A stretch of DNA of 57,171 nucleotides from Rhizobium sp. NFR07 (GTDB lineage: Bacteria; Pseudomonadota; Alphaproteobacteria; Rhizobiales; Rhizobiaceae): positions 1-57,171 of the forward strand of contig NZ_FOKM01000019.1 of the NCBI RefSeq assembly GCF_900111905.1, in the 5' to 3' direction. Below are positions 43,769-53,143 of this stretch, piece after piece. The position numbers and the translations under genes are program-made. The notes under the pieces were generated by a model, which saw nothing but the letters and a program-made list of their open reading frames with translations, was not told where the DNA came from and did not search any database. The stretch's first letter is position 1, and each line of letters starts with the position of its first letter.

Positions 43769-43793
43769 AATGCGGCAGCTCTCGATATGTTCC
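43769..43793 (-). promoter_or_regulatory. Weaker EcfG-like promoter for the 24-residue gene
   Basis: On the minus strand GGAAC (43789-43793), 17 bases, ATT (43769-43771). It satisfies GGAAC-N18-TT but lacks the usual G of GTT. Its distance to the ATG (about 40 bases) is right. Confidence 0.35.
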
Positions 43794-45374
43794 TGACTTT
43801 TGAAAGCCGCCGTGTAAAGTTGCTCTCGGGAGATAGCTGACCTGAACATCAGAAGCTTGTCATCATCCAGTAGGTGGTGTGCGCCTGAACAGCACCGCAT
43901 TTCTGAGGTTGTCAAATGAGAGGGTTCAACTTCTCCGTAAGAGGGAACTGCCCTTAGGCGCCAGTTGCCGCCAACGGTCGCGCTGACCCGTCCTGTCAAC
44001 ACCGCGATCCCATAATATGAGTGGTGGGTGGTGCGAAAAGCGGGGCACGTCCGAGCTTGAACGCTGTCTTCTCGAATAGCTTCAACTAATCCGCGCTTCC
44101 GGTCGCTGTGTTTGGCCGACGGAACCGAGCTGCCTAGCAACACCGCAAAATCCTGGGGACTTACGGCGTTGCCTCAATGTTTCATCCGAAAGGCCCACGT
44201 TCGAGCGTATTGTCAGTGGAGCGGCGGTGGTCGTGATCGGTTGCCCTCAGGAAGGCTAGTTGGTTAACAGTGCTTGTGCAGCTTAAGACCGGCTGAGCCA
44301 AACAGCTGATGGAGGGCGCGGTCCGCGCTGTTGGTGTCACAAGATGTCCTGCCGTGATAGCAGTTTTGTGTATGTGGAACTTTATGTTTCGATAAGAATG
44401 GTCAATGGCACTCGCAGTTCGAGGCGCTATGAAATAACCGCTTGGCGGGCGGCCGTAGACCCGAATAGCGCTAAGCAGGGCACCGCGAGCGGTTGCAAGC
44501 GCGTCCTCAACCGACCGGTTGGACTTCTGCATGATACGAATGATGGTCGAAAGGGCGCCGCGAGGGGAGAAGTTTGAGGGACTTCTGCGTTTGAGACATC
44601 ACAACCCTCGCGGCACTACAGAACCGTCGCTCTTCCATTATGTTCCCGCAAAGCCGATGCTTACTCTATAAGCAGGTCGCGCCTCCACCACCAGGGCCTG
44701 ATCCTACATCTCGATCGAGATCAATCATGCGACAGTGTGCGCATGGCGATCTGTCGTCACAGCGTTTTCCTAGATCCCGTTCTGGTCCCTTCGAAGGGCA
44801 TGTGGGTACCCCCGACGTTTCAAAGACGGTAGAGCACCATGAATCACCCCAACCAAATACATGTGATTTGACGACTACACGTGCAGGTGGCATCGTGGCG
44901 TCGAACTGATCGGTTTGGTGAGCCACCATCTAGCTATCGGTGAAACTTCATGACCTTCAGTATATCCCCGGCGCGTTCCCTGCGCGTCGGGGCCGTCTCT
45001 TCAACCAGCGGCGTGTCGTAATCGCCCGTGCCTTCACCTGCGACGCATACTTGCAGACGCTTTCACCGGCTTTCTCAATCCGAAGACCGCGTTGTGGGTA
45101 TTCGGTTGAAGCGCCCCAGGGGCAGTCTGATCTGGCTGGTTGCATCGCCAGCCATAATCACGGACACGCCGTCCGCGTGGACCATGACTAGTTGCGATAA
45201 TCTCGCGCAAATAGATAACGACTGCCACCAGCTCGTAGCAGTGGTTTAACGCCTCGGGCTGGCCCTGCGCATATCGTCATCCCTCGTGGCGTCGGACGTT
45301 CATGTTGGCCGAGAAATACTATATTCATCCCGACCATGCGGCACGTGAAGTGTCTAATCCGGCCGACTACCGTC
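43794..45374. other. Gene-poor interval, probably decayed
   Basis: About 1.6 kb with no gene I can support. On the minus strand near 44950-45190 two frames together read like a broken small protein (MVHADGVSVIMAGDATSQI in one, LQVCVAGEGTGDYDTPLVEE in the other, ending in KVMKFHR), but I do not recognise the family. The rest of the frames are short and without motifs. Confidence 0.4.
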
Positions 45375-46210
45375 TCAGAGTTTGTCGAGTTCTTTAGTCC
45401 GGGCTTTAGATAGTCCAACTGTTTCAGCAAATCTTGGCCATCGGTCCACTGCCATTCGCACTTGATCTATAACATCCTTGGCATCTTGATTCGGGATTGA
45501 TGCCCCCTAGCGACGGCTAAGAGGTGAGGCATTCCAGGCGTCCTACCTTCCCCGGCGATTGTAGCGCTTTGTTCCCCGCCTGGACCTGACGAAAAGGTAA
45601 GATCGTATGCAGGCGCCGAAAACCAACGATCATTTCCGTCCATGAGAAAAGCATGGTTTTTCGCGTGGTCGTCGCGGTTTTTTTGCATAGACGTTAAACA
45701 CCATGTTTCGGAACATCTTGAGAACTTCCGCGGCGTCACGGGTCATCACATGCTCAAGCTTGTGCAGTTGCTCATAGTTAAGTGAGGGCTCGCGATGGCT
45801 GGCATTCAACAGGCCGCTCGCCGTATGCATGCGCAGTCTGCCATCAGCTGTTCTATCGAAACGTTTTGTCGCGAAAAGCCGTCTTCCTTTGCGGGTGTCA
45901 AACAGGCGGGTTCGGCCATCTCTAGTCCTGCTGCTAGCGCCATAAGGGCATAGGCTTTTTCTTCGGCGCCGATTTCCCGCGGGTCATCAGAACTTGCAGC
46001 CTTAACCATCCATCTTTCGAACCCCGGATTTATCTGCTGGCCATAGTCGAGCACACACCTTTTTCGTCCCCGTTGAATCCGATCATGATCTTTGGTCGTG
46101 CGCTCGCGGACCCGCCTTGCGCGCGCTGCAAGCTATCGATCTCAGCGATTGGGACCAGAGATGAGGGACTGGCCGCGGGAAAAGATGGATTTGGATCGTA
46201 GGGATAGTAC
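45375..46210 (-). pseudogene. hipA-like kinase pseudogene with several frameshifts
   Basis: HipA-family sequence can be followed across at least four frame changes. In gene order (falling coordinates) the pieces are FPAASPSSLVPIAEIDSLQR then RPKIMIGFNGDE; DYGQQINPGFERWMVK; FATKRFDRTADGRLRMHTAS then LNYEQLHKLEHV; NRDDHAKNHAFLMDG then APAYDLTFSSGPGGEQ; and a C-terminal piece with VDRWPRFAETVGLSKARTKE, ending at TGA 45375-45377. The N-HDDHxKN-type catalytic loop and the YDLT motif are recognisable. One shift falls in a run of seven A (45678-45684, minus strand), where one base fewer restores the frame. The N-terminal third is missing and no hipB is next to it. Confidence 0.85.
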
Positions 46211-46501
46211 CGCGTCAGATGTATTTCGCGCCTTATCTGCTCGACTGGCCGCTCGATCAACTCGCGGGGCAGCAAGCTTGCCGGAATGACTCGTGGTTCT
46301 CCCGCCATCGCGGGTGAGCGTCGCATGTCAATGTAAATTTGATCCGAGCTATGGCGACTTCATGCAAAACACGGAGCTCGGAAGGAAGGAATCCGTCATG
46401 TTTTCCCTCTGCATCTCGATATCCGCACGTAGTCAGTTTACGCTTCATTCACCTTCATGGCGGGGATAGTGCGGAAATTTCGTTGTCGGTTTGTTCTTTT
46501 G
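46211..46501. other. Region upstream of the hipA remnant
   Basis: It would hold the lost N-terminal part of hipA and perhaps hipB, but no recognisable sequence of either was found in any frame. Confidence 0.35.
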
Positions 46502-46538
46502 TTGACTCGTGTACTAAAGCGGAACAAAATAGAAACAT
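46502..46538 (+). promoter_or_regulatory. Promoter with imperfect LexA-like box
   Basis: TTGACT (46502-46507), 17 bases, CAAAAT (46525-46530) is a plausible sigma-70 promoter. GAAC at 46522-46525, seven bases, then AAAC at 46533-46536 is one base away from the alphaproteobacterial LexA box GAAC-N7-GAAC and covers the -10 element. It precedes a 28-residue ORF. LexA control is an inference from this near match. Confidence 0.4.
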
Positions 46539-46557
46539 AACGAACACGGAGACAACG

Positions 46558-46644
46558 ATGACCGACCTTTTTCGTGACATTGCCGCTTTCGCATCCATCG
46601 CAACTTTCGTGACGACCCTTTCGATGATCATGATGGCGATGTAG
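46558..46644 (+). CDS. 28-residue hydrophobic peptide
   Basis: MTDLFRDIAAFASIATFVTT, then LSMIMMAM. ATG 46558 has GGAG about 8 bases upstream and a promoter-like sequence at suitable distance. The layout (short polar start, then one hydrophobic helix ending in Met residues) resembles single-span regulatory or toxic peptides, but there is no known family. The frame is open upstream to 46339, where the sequence does not look like protein. Confidence 0.55.
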   Translation: MTDLFRDIAAFASIATFVTTLSMIMMAM

Positions 46645-46773
46645 GTAACAACCGGTGGCGCCTGTTTCTCGCGCCACCCGTTTCAAAACAAGTTGACGGT
46701 CGTATTCCGAACTGGACTTGCGGCCCCCGGCGCCCGAAAATACACCGATTGATTCAATGGGTACGGCGCGGAT

Positions 46774-49700
46774 ATGGCAGAGCAGAAAAGCACGGGATCG
46801 TCAGACGAGATCATCGGGGCGACACCGCAGTTTGTCCACCTGCGCCTGCATTCGGCCTATTCCCTGCTTGAAGGGGCGCTGCCGCTCAAGAAGGTTCTGG
46901 GCAAGGCGGTTGCGGACAATCAGCCTGCGATCGCGATTACCGACACCAACAACCTATTCGTCGCCCTGGAATTCGCCCAGAAGGCGATCGGCGACGGCCT
47001 GCAGCCGATCATCGGGTGCCAGTTGTCGATCGACATGGAGGACCAGACCGAAGAGCGACGCGGCAACCAGCTTGCCAAGCTGCCGGCGATCATTCTGCTT
47101 GCCGCCACCGCCGCAGGCTATGAGCGTCTCGTCGATCTCGTCAGTCGGGCCTATCTCGGCGGTGAAGGCAACAGCGAGACCTGCATCCGTGCCTCCTGGC
47201 TGGACGAGTCCGGCACGGATGGCCTGATTGCGCTCACGGGTGCCGGGTCCGGGCCGGTCGACAAGCCGATGAAGGATGGAAATGCCGGACAGGCCGCCGC
47301 CCGGCTGCTGCGGCTTAAGGATCTGTTCGGCGATCGCCTCTATATCGAACTGCAGCGTCACGGCAGCTATGATCGCCGCCACGAAAACCGGATGATTGAT
47401 CTCGCCTATGAGCACGACGTGCCTCTTGTGGCGACCAACGAAGCCTTCTTCCTGACCAAGGCTGACTACGACGCCCATGACGCTTTGATGGCGGTCGCAC
47501 ATGGCGCGATCGTTTCCGACGACAGCCGTTTTCGCCTGACGCCGGATCACTATCTCAAGAGCCGCGAAGAGATGGCGAAACTTTTCGCCGATCTTCCCGA
47601 GGCGCTGGAGAACACGGTCGAGATCGCTCGCCGCTGCTCTTTCATCCTGAAGACCCGCAACCCGATCCTGCCGCGCTTCACCGGCGCGACCGATGATCCG
47701 GCGGAGGCTGAACGCGCAGAGGCGGACGAACTGCGCCGCCAGGCGGTCGAAGGCCTCGAGAACCGAATGGCGGAACTCGGCCTCAGCGCCGGGTTCACCG
47801 AAAAAGATTATCGCGAGCGCCTGGATTTCGAGCTCAGCGTCATTGAGAAGATGAAGTTCCCCGGCTACTTCCTGATCGTTGCCGACTTCATCAAATGGGC
47901 GAAGATCCAGAACATTCCGGTCGGCCCCGGCCGCGGTTCGGGTGCAGGCTCGCTGGTCGCCTATGCGCTGACCATTACCGATGTCGATCCGCTGCGTTTC
48001 TCGCTCCTGTTCGAGCGCTTCCTCAACCCGGATCGTGTCTCGATGCCGGACTTCGACATCGACTTCTGCCAGGATCGCCGCGAAGAGGTGATCCGCTATG
48101 TACAGCGCAAATACGGGCGCGAGCAGGTGGCGCAGATCATCACCTTCGGTTCGCTGCAGGCACGCGCTGCGCTGCGCGACGTCGGTCGCGTGCTAGAAAT
48201 GCCCTATGGCCAGGTCGACCGCATCTGCAAGCTTGTGCCCAACAATCCGGCCAACCCGACGCCTCTGTCGAAGGCGATCGAGGAGGAGCCGAAATTCCAG
48301 GAAGAGGTCGACAAGGAGCCGGTTGTCGGCCGCCTGCTCGATATCGCCCAGAAGATCGAGGGTCTCTACCGCCACGCCTCGACCCACGCCGCCGGCATCG
48401 TGATCGGCGACCGGCCGCTGTCGAAGCTCGTGCCGATGTATCGAGACCCGCGCTCGGACATGCCGGTCACCCAGTTCAACATGAAGTGGGTGGAACAGGC
48501 CGGCCTCGTCAAATTCGACTTCCTCGGCCTGAAGACCCTGACCGTGCTGAAGACGGCTGTCGATTTCTGCCGCAAGCGGAATATCGAGGTGGATCTTGCA
48601 AAGATCCCGCTCGATGACGAACTGACCTACGCCATGCTGTCGCGCGGTGAGACCGTCGGCGTGTTTCAGGTGGAAAGTGCGGGCATGCGCAAGGCGCTGA
48701 TCGGCATGCGGCCGGACTGCATCGAGGATATTATTGCGCTCGTAGCACTCTACCGCCCAGGTCCGATGGAGAACATCCCGACCTACAATGCCCGCAAGCA
48801 TGGCGAGGAAGAGATCGAGTCCGTCCATCCCTCAATTGATTACCTCCTCAAGGAAACCCAGGGCGTTATCGTCTACCAGGAACAGGTCATGCAGATCGCT
48901 CAGGTCCTGTCGGGCTATTCGCTCGGCGAGGCCGACCTTCTGCGCCGTGCCATGGGTAAGAAGATCAAGGAGGAGATGGACAAGCAGAGCGAACGTTTCG
49001 TCGATGGCGCCATCAAGAACGGCGTCTCCAAGCCACAGGCGAAGAACATTTTCGAACTGCTCGCCAAGTTCGCCAATTACGGCTTCAACAAGAGCCATGC
49101 CGCGGCCTACGCGATCGTCTCCTACCAGACGGCCTACATGAAGGCCCATTACCCGGTCGAGTTCCTGGCCGCATCGATGACCTACGATATGGCCAATACC
49201 GAAAAGCTCAACGACTTCCGTGAGGATGCCGGCCGCCTCGGCATCAAGGTCATCCCGCCCTCGGTCCAGACCTCGTTTCGCCATTTCGAGACGGGTGAGG
49301 CGAAGATCTATTACGCGCTCGCCGCTATCAAGGGCGTCGGTGATTCCGCTGTCGAGCACATTACCGAAGTGCGCGGTGACAGGCCCTTCGCCAGCATCGA
49401 GGATTTCTGCCTGCGGGTCGATCCGAAGCAGATCAATCGTCGCGTCCTGGAGAGCCTGATTTCCGCCGGTGCCTTCGACTGCTTTGGCATCGACCGCGCT
49501 CAGTTGAGTGCCGGTCTCGACCGCGTCATCGGTTATGCCCAGCGAGCCCAGGAGGAGAAGGTCTCTGGCCAGTCGGATTTCTTCGGTTCATCGGCCAGTT
49601 CCGGGCCGGAAAAGTTGGTCCTGCCGACCTTCAATCCTTGGATGCCGTCGGAAATGCTGATGCGCGAATATCAGGTGCTCGGCTTTTATCTCTCGGCCCA

Positions 49701-50268
49701 TCCGCTCGACACCTATGCCGATGTTCTCGCCAAGCTGCGCGTCCAGACGTTTGCCGATTTCGCGGCTTCAGTCCGTCAGGGCGCGACGGCCGGGCGGCTC
49801 GCCGGAACGGTGACGGGACGCCAGGAGCGCAAGACCAAGACCGGCAACAAGATGGGCATCATCACCTTCTCGGACTCTTCCGGTCAGTTCGAGGCGGTGC
49901 TGTTTTCAGAGGCGCTTGCGCAATATCGCGACCTGCTCGAACCAGGGAAATCGCTGGTCATCACCGTGCAGGCCGACGAGCGGCCGGAAGGTATCGGCCT
50001 GCGCATCCAGACGGCGCAGTCGCTGGAAGAGCAGTCTATCCGCATGCAAAAGGCGCTACGCGTCTTCGTGCGCGACGCGCGTCCGGTCGATACCGTCAAA
50101 CGTCACCTGAAAGCCAGGGGCGAGGGTCTCGTCTCCTTCATCGTTATCAAGGATGACGGTCGGCGCGAGATAGAGGTCGAGCTGACGGACCGCTTCCGCC
50201 TGTCGCCTGAAATTGCCGCGGCGCTCAAGGCGGCGCCAGGTGTTCTGGATGTGGAATTGGTGCAATAG
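46774..50268 (+). CDS. dnaE: DNA polymerase III subunit alpha
   Basis: DnaE (DnaE1 type), 1164 residues, the replicative polymerase. It has an N-terminal PHP domain (HLRLHSAYSLLEGAL), the polymerase domain with catalytic acidic residues in PDFDIDF (Asp426, Asp428) and a further Asp in the FDFLGLKTL region, then helix-hairpin-helix and OB-fold domains (GRLAGTVTGRQERKTKTGNK). Full length, with its own terminator directly after the stop codon. Confidence 0.97.
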   Translation: MAEQKSTGSSDEIIGATPQFVHLRLHSAYSLLEGALPLKKVLGKAVADNQPAIAITDTNNLFVALEFAQKAIGDGLQPIIGCQLSIDMEDQTEERRGNQLAKLPAIILLAATAAGYERLVDLVSRAYLGGEGNSETCIRASWLDESGTDGLIALTGAGSGPVDKPMKDGNAGQAAARLLRLKDLFGDRLYIELQRHGSYDRRHENRMIDLAYEHDVPLVATNEAFFLTKADYDAHDALMAVAHGAIVSDDSRFRLTPDHYLKSREEMAKLFADLPEALENTVEIARRCSFILKTRNPILPRFTGATDDPAEAERAEADELRRQAVEGLENRMAELGLSAGFTEKDYRERLDFELSVIEKMKFPGYFLIVADFIKWAKIQNIPVGPGRGSGAGSLVAYALTITDVDPLRFSLLFERFLNPDRVSMPDFDIDFCQDRREEVIRYVQRKYGREQVAQIITFGSLQARAALRDVGRVLEMPYGQVDRICKLVPNNPANPTPLSKAIEEEPKFQEEVDKEPVVGRLLDIAQKIEGLYRHASTHAAGIVIGDRPLSKLVPMYRDPRSDMPVTQFNMKWVEQAGLVKFDFLGLKTLTVLKTAVDFCRKRNIEVDLAKIPLDDELTYAMLSRGETVGVFQVESAGMRKALIGMRPDCIEDIIALVALYRPGPMENIPTYNARKHGEEEIESVHPSIDYLLKETQGVIVYQEQVMQIAQVLSGYSLGEADLLRRAMGKKIKEEMDKQSERFVDGAIKNGVSKPQAKNIFELLAKFANYGFNKSHAAAYAIVSYQTAYMKAHYPVEFLAASMTYDMANTEKLNDFREDAGRLGIKVIPPSVQTSFRHFETGEAKIYYALAAIKGVGDSAVEHITEVRGDRPFASIEDFCLRVDPKQINRRVLESLISAGAFDCFGIDRAQLSAGLDRVIGYAQRAQEEKVSGQSDFFGSSASSGPEKLVLPTFNPWMPSEMLMREYQVLGFYLSAHPLDTYADVLAKLRVQTFADFAASVRQGATAGRLAGTVTGRQERKTKTGNKMGIITFSDSSGQFEAVLFSEALAQYRDLLEPGKSLVITVQADERPEGIGLRIQTAQSLEEQSIRMQKALRVFVRDARPVDTVKRHLKARGEGLVSFIVIKDDGRREIEVELTDRFRLSPEIAAALKAAPGVLDVELVQ

Positions 50269-50292
50269 AAACGGGGCTTAAAGCCCCGTTTT
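50269..50292 (+). terminator. Intrinsic terminator of dnaE
   Basis: AAACGGGGCT and AGCCCCGTTT form a 10-base-pair stem with a three-base loop, starting right after the dnaE stop codon and followed by T. The symmetric A/T ends let it also serve the convergent L,D-transpeptidase gene, which ends 6 bases away. Confidence 0.9.
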
Positions 50293-50297
50293 GTCAA

Positions 50298-51629
50298 TTA
50301 GTACAGACCGATACCGCCGACATATGAATCTCTTTTGGAGCGGCGTGCGGGTTTCTGACTGCTCTGGGCAGGCTGGGCCTGTACGAGGCTTGCCTCGGAC
50401 TTCGTCAGCGTCACGAAATCCGTGCCCTTGCCGGTCTCCGGACCGAGGCCTTGATCGGTAATCGTCAGCGACGTGCCGTTGGTCATCAGCACGGCGATTT
50501 CCTCGCGAACGTCCTTCGGGATTTCGAGACGGTCGAGGGCGGCGGCTGCTGCATTCGGCTGGCTTGCATCGGCTGCCTTCTCGATGCCGAGATCCCGCAT
50601 CTCGTCAGCGGTCAGCTTGTTCTCAAGCGTCACCGCATGCCATTCCGCCGTCTCGGCATCGCGCTTGATATGGTCGGCGGTGTAAAAATGCGTACCAAGC
50701 GCGCGCTCCGGATCCTTGATGCCGACCGGCGCCTCGAACAGCGGCTCGAAGCTGCGGCGCACGAGGATCTGTCCCGCGGGCGCTGCTTCCTGACCGGCCG
50801 AGTGATAGAGTGCTGCAAGGAACTCCTTGGAGACCAGCGGTCCGTTCAGTGGTAGGCCCTTCCAACGTTTGTAGCCGGCGATCGCATCGCGCGTCATCGG
50901 ACCAGGAATGCCGTCTGCGGCGCCCGCATCGAAGCCGAGGCCGAGCAACAACGACTGTACGTCCATCATCGTCTCGCGGGCACCACGGCGGTGTACGAGG
51001 ATGCGCAGCGGCGGCGCGTCTTCCGGCACGACGGCCTGCAACGAGCCTGTCGTCATCGGATCGGTTCCGGCCATGGCTACGCGATAGGGGCCATCTGAGG
51101 CTTTCTTCATGACGGTCGGGCGCAGGTCGACGTCCGACATGAATGGGGAATTTGGCGATGGCTTCAGCGGCATGAAGAGATTGGCGTTATCGATCTTCAC
51201 CGGCGCCACCGGCGCGTCGGAAATGACCACATGTACGCCGCGATCGGTCATGTCGAAAATCGTCTTGGCCGTGCCAGGCGGAATACGCACGCAGCCGTGA
51301 GATGCCGGATAGTTCGGCACATGGCCTTCGTGTAGCGCGATACCCGACCATGTCAGGCGCTGCATGAACGGCATCGGCGCGTTCGAATAGATGTTGGATT
51401 CGTGGTACTTGCGCTTCTCGAGGATCGAAAAGATGCCGCTCGGTGTCGTATGCCCAGCCTTGCCGGTCGACACCTTCGTCGTCTGCACGACCGTCTCACC
51501 GTCATAGACGGTCATGGACTGCTTGTCTTTCGAGACGATAATCTGGAGGGTCGCGGTGTCGGCAAATGCGGACTGAGAGAGAATGGTCCCGGACAAGAGC
51601 CCGAGGCTGAACAAGACGCCACGCAACAT
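50298..51629 (-). CDS. L,D-transpeptidase with peptidoglycan-binding domain
   Basis: A protein of 443 residues. A signal peptide ends after AFA (23). The YkuD catalytic domain spans about 25-135 with His100, His111 and nucleophile Cys113 in the family motif ending SHGCVR. A Pro/Ser-rich linker is followed by a peptidoglycan-binding-like domain (about 215-270, LLLGLGFDAGAADGIPGPMT) and a less conserved C-terminal part. It forms 3-3 cross-links in peptidoglycan or anchors proteins to it; which of these cannot be read. Periplasmic. Convergent with dnaE. Confidence 0.93.
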   Translation of the reverse strand: MLRGVLFSLGLLSGTILSQSAFADTATLQIIVSKDKQSMTVYDGETVVQTTKVSTGKAGHTTPSGIFSILEKRKYHESNIYSNAPMPFMQRLTWSGIALHEGHVPNYPASHGCVRIPPGTAKTIFDMTDRGVHVVISDAPVAPVKIDNANLFMPLKPSPNSPFMSDVDLRPTVMKKASDGPYRVAMAGTDPMTTGSLQAVVPEDAPPLRILVHRRGARETMMDVQSLLLGLGFDAGAADGIPGPMTRDAIAGYKRWKGLPLNGPLVSKEFLAALYHSAGQEAAPAGQILVRRSFEPLFEAPVGIKDPERALGTHFYTADHIKRDAETAEWHAVTLENKLTADEMRDLGIEKAADASQPNAAAAALDRLEIPKDVREEIAVLMTNGTSLTITDQGLGPETGKGTDFVTLTKSEASLVQAQPAQSSQKPARRSKRDSYVGGIGLY

Positions 51630-51762
51630 GAAGACCTCATACGCAATACAATGGCAGACATGCTAGCGCAGCGAACTTAATGAAAATTTTACGAAAAGTG
51701 GCGGGATCGTGGCGCCGCATCACAAATCGTTGAACTTCGCCGCTTCGCGGCTTTGAAATCTC

Positions 51763-53040
51763 CTACCGGCGCTTGTCGCCAAACGTATAGCCGGTCTCGA
51801 CGGCGGCTTTGCCGAACTTATCGCGCAACTTGTCCATTGCTGCTTCCGCCGCCGCGCGTCGTCCGGCCTGCTGGTCGACGAGGTCCGGCGGATCGGCGAG
51901 CGCCGGATCGCAGAGATCGGTGACGCCGATGCCGAGAAGACGAAACTTCGTCCCGTCAGTCTCCCGCTCCATCAACGACAGGCCGGTGCGAAAAATCTTG
52001 TCGGCAAGTTGGGTCGGATCTTCCAGCCGCTTGTTGCGCGTCCGGCTCTTGAAGTCGCTTGTCTTCATTTTGAGGACGACGGTCTGACCGGCAATCTCAT
52101 GCTTCTTCAGCCGTGCCGACACCTTTTCCGAAAGACGCCGGAGAATGGGCACGAGTTCGTCATGGCGCGAAATGTCGTCGAAGAAGGTCGTTTCGGCAGA
52201 CACGCTCTTGGCCGGGTCGTTCGGATGCACGTCGCGATCATCTATGCCGCGGGCGAGGCGATAGAGCCGCTGGCCCATCGTCCCGTAGCGCCGCATGAGG
52301 TCGCTTTCCTCCATCGTCTGGAGCTGGCCTATCGTGCGGATACCGTCAGCCTCAAGCGTGCTGTTGAATGCTTTGCCGACACCCCAGATGGTGGTGACTG
52401 GGCGGGGGGCTAGAAAGCCTTTCGCCTCGGTCTCGCCGATGACCGAAAAGCCGCGCGGCTTCTGCAGATCCGAAGCAACCTTGGCGAGGAATTTGCAATA
52501 GGAGAGCCCCACCGAGATCGAGATGCCGAGCTCGCTTTCAACGCGATTTGCAAGCTTTGCCAGGATGCGGGCCGGCGGGTCTCGGTGCAGCCGCTCGGTG
52601 CCGGCGAGTTCGAGAAAGGCCTCGTCGATTGACAACGGCTGGACGAGGGGCGTCAGTTCCATCATTAGCTGTCGCACCTGCCGGCCGACGGTCACGTATT
52701 TCTCCATGTTGGGGCGCACCACCACCGCGTCGGGGCACAGCTCCATTGCCTTGAACATCGGCATGGCCGAGCGCACGCCACTGATGCGGGCGATGTAGCA
52801 GGCGGTCGACACCACCCCGCGCTTGCCGCCGCCGATGATCACCGGCTTGTCGGCGAGGCTCGGATCGTCACGCTTCTCGATCGTAGCGTAAAAGGCGTCG
52901 CAGTCGATATGGGCGAGCGTCAGGTCATAGAGTTCGCTGTGATAGACAAGCCGCGGACTGCCGCAGGATCGACATCTCTTGATGTCGTTTTTCTGCTCGG
53001 CGAGGCAGTCGCGGCAGAAGCCGGTCTTCTTGTCGGTCAC
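51763..53040 (-). CDS. dinB: DNA polymerase IV
   Basis: Y-family translesion polymerase, 425 residues from GTG 53040. A short N-terminal zinc-ribbon-like segment (CRDCLAEQKNDIKRCRSCG, about 9-27) precedes the polymerase core with AHIDCDAFYATIEKRDDPSL and SIDEAFLEL carrying the catalytic acids, then the little-finger domain. I place the start at the GTG because the perfect LexA box at 53055-53069 lies inside the longer frame (to 53097), and a LexA operator belongs in a promoter rather than coding DNA. No strong ribosome site is seen, so a short-leader or near-leaderless mRNA is possible. SOS control follows from the box. Confidence 0.9.
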   Translation of the reverse strand: MTDKKTGFCRDCLAEQKNDIKRCRSCGSPRLVYHSELYDLTLAHIDCDAFYATIEKRDDPSLADKPVIIGGGKRGVVSTACYIARISGVRSAMPMFKAMELCPDAVVVRPNMEKYVTVGRQVRQLMMELTPLVQPLSIDEAFLELAGTERLHRDPPARILAKLANRVESELGISISVGLSYCKFLAKVASDLQKPRGFSVIGETEAKGFLAPRPVTTIWGVGKAFNSTLEADGIRTIGQLQTMEESDLMRRYGTMGQRLYRLARGIDDRDVHPNDPAKSVSAETTFFDDISRHDELVPILRRLSEKVSARLKKHEIAGQTVVLKMKTSDFKSRTRNKRLEDPTQLADKIFRTGLSLMERETDGTKFRLLGIGVTDLCDPALADPPDLVDQQAGRRAAAEAAMDKLRDKFGKAAVETGYTFGDKRR

Positions 53041-53054
53041 GGGAATGAGATCCG

Positions 53055-53069
53055 GAACAAATATTGAAC
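53055..53069. promoter_or_regulatory. LexA box of dinB
   Basis: GAAC-AAATATT-GAAC is a perfect match to the alphaproteobacterial LexA box GAAC-N7-GAAC (GTTC-N7-GTTC on the gene strand). It lies 15 bases upstream of GTG 53040. It predicts repression by LexA and induction after DNA damage. Confidence 0.85.
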
Positions 53070-53143
53070 ATCGCCACACTAGGCCGTAATCCCGCATTTC
53101 TCAAGGGGATTGAGGGCTCTACCGGGCGCATGTCACATCGTCC

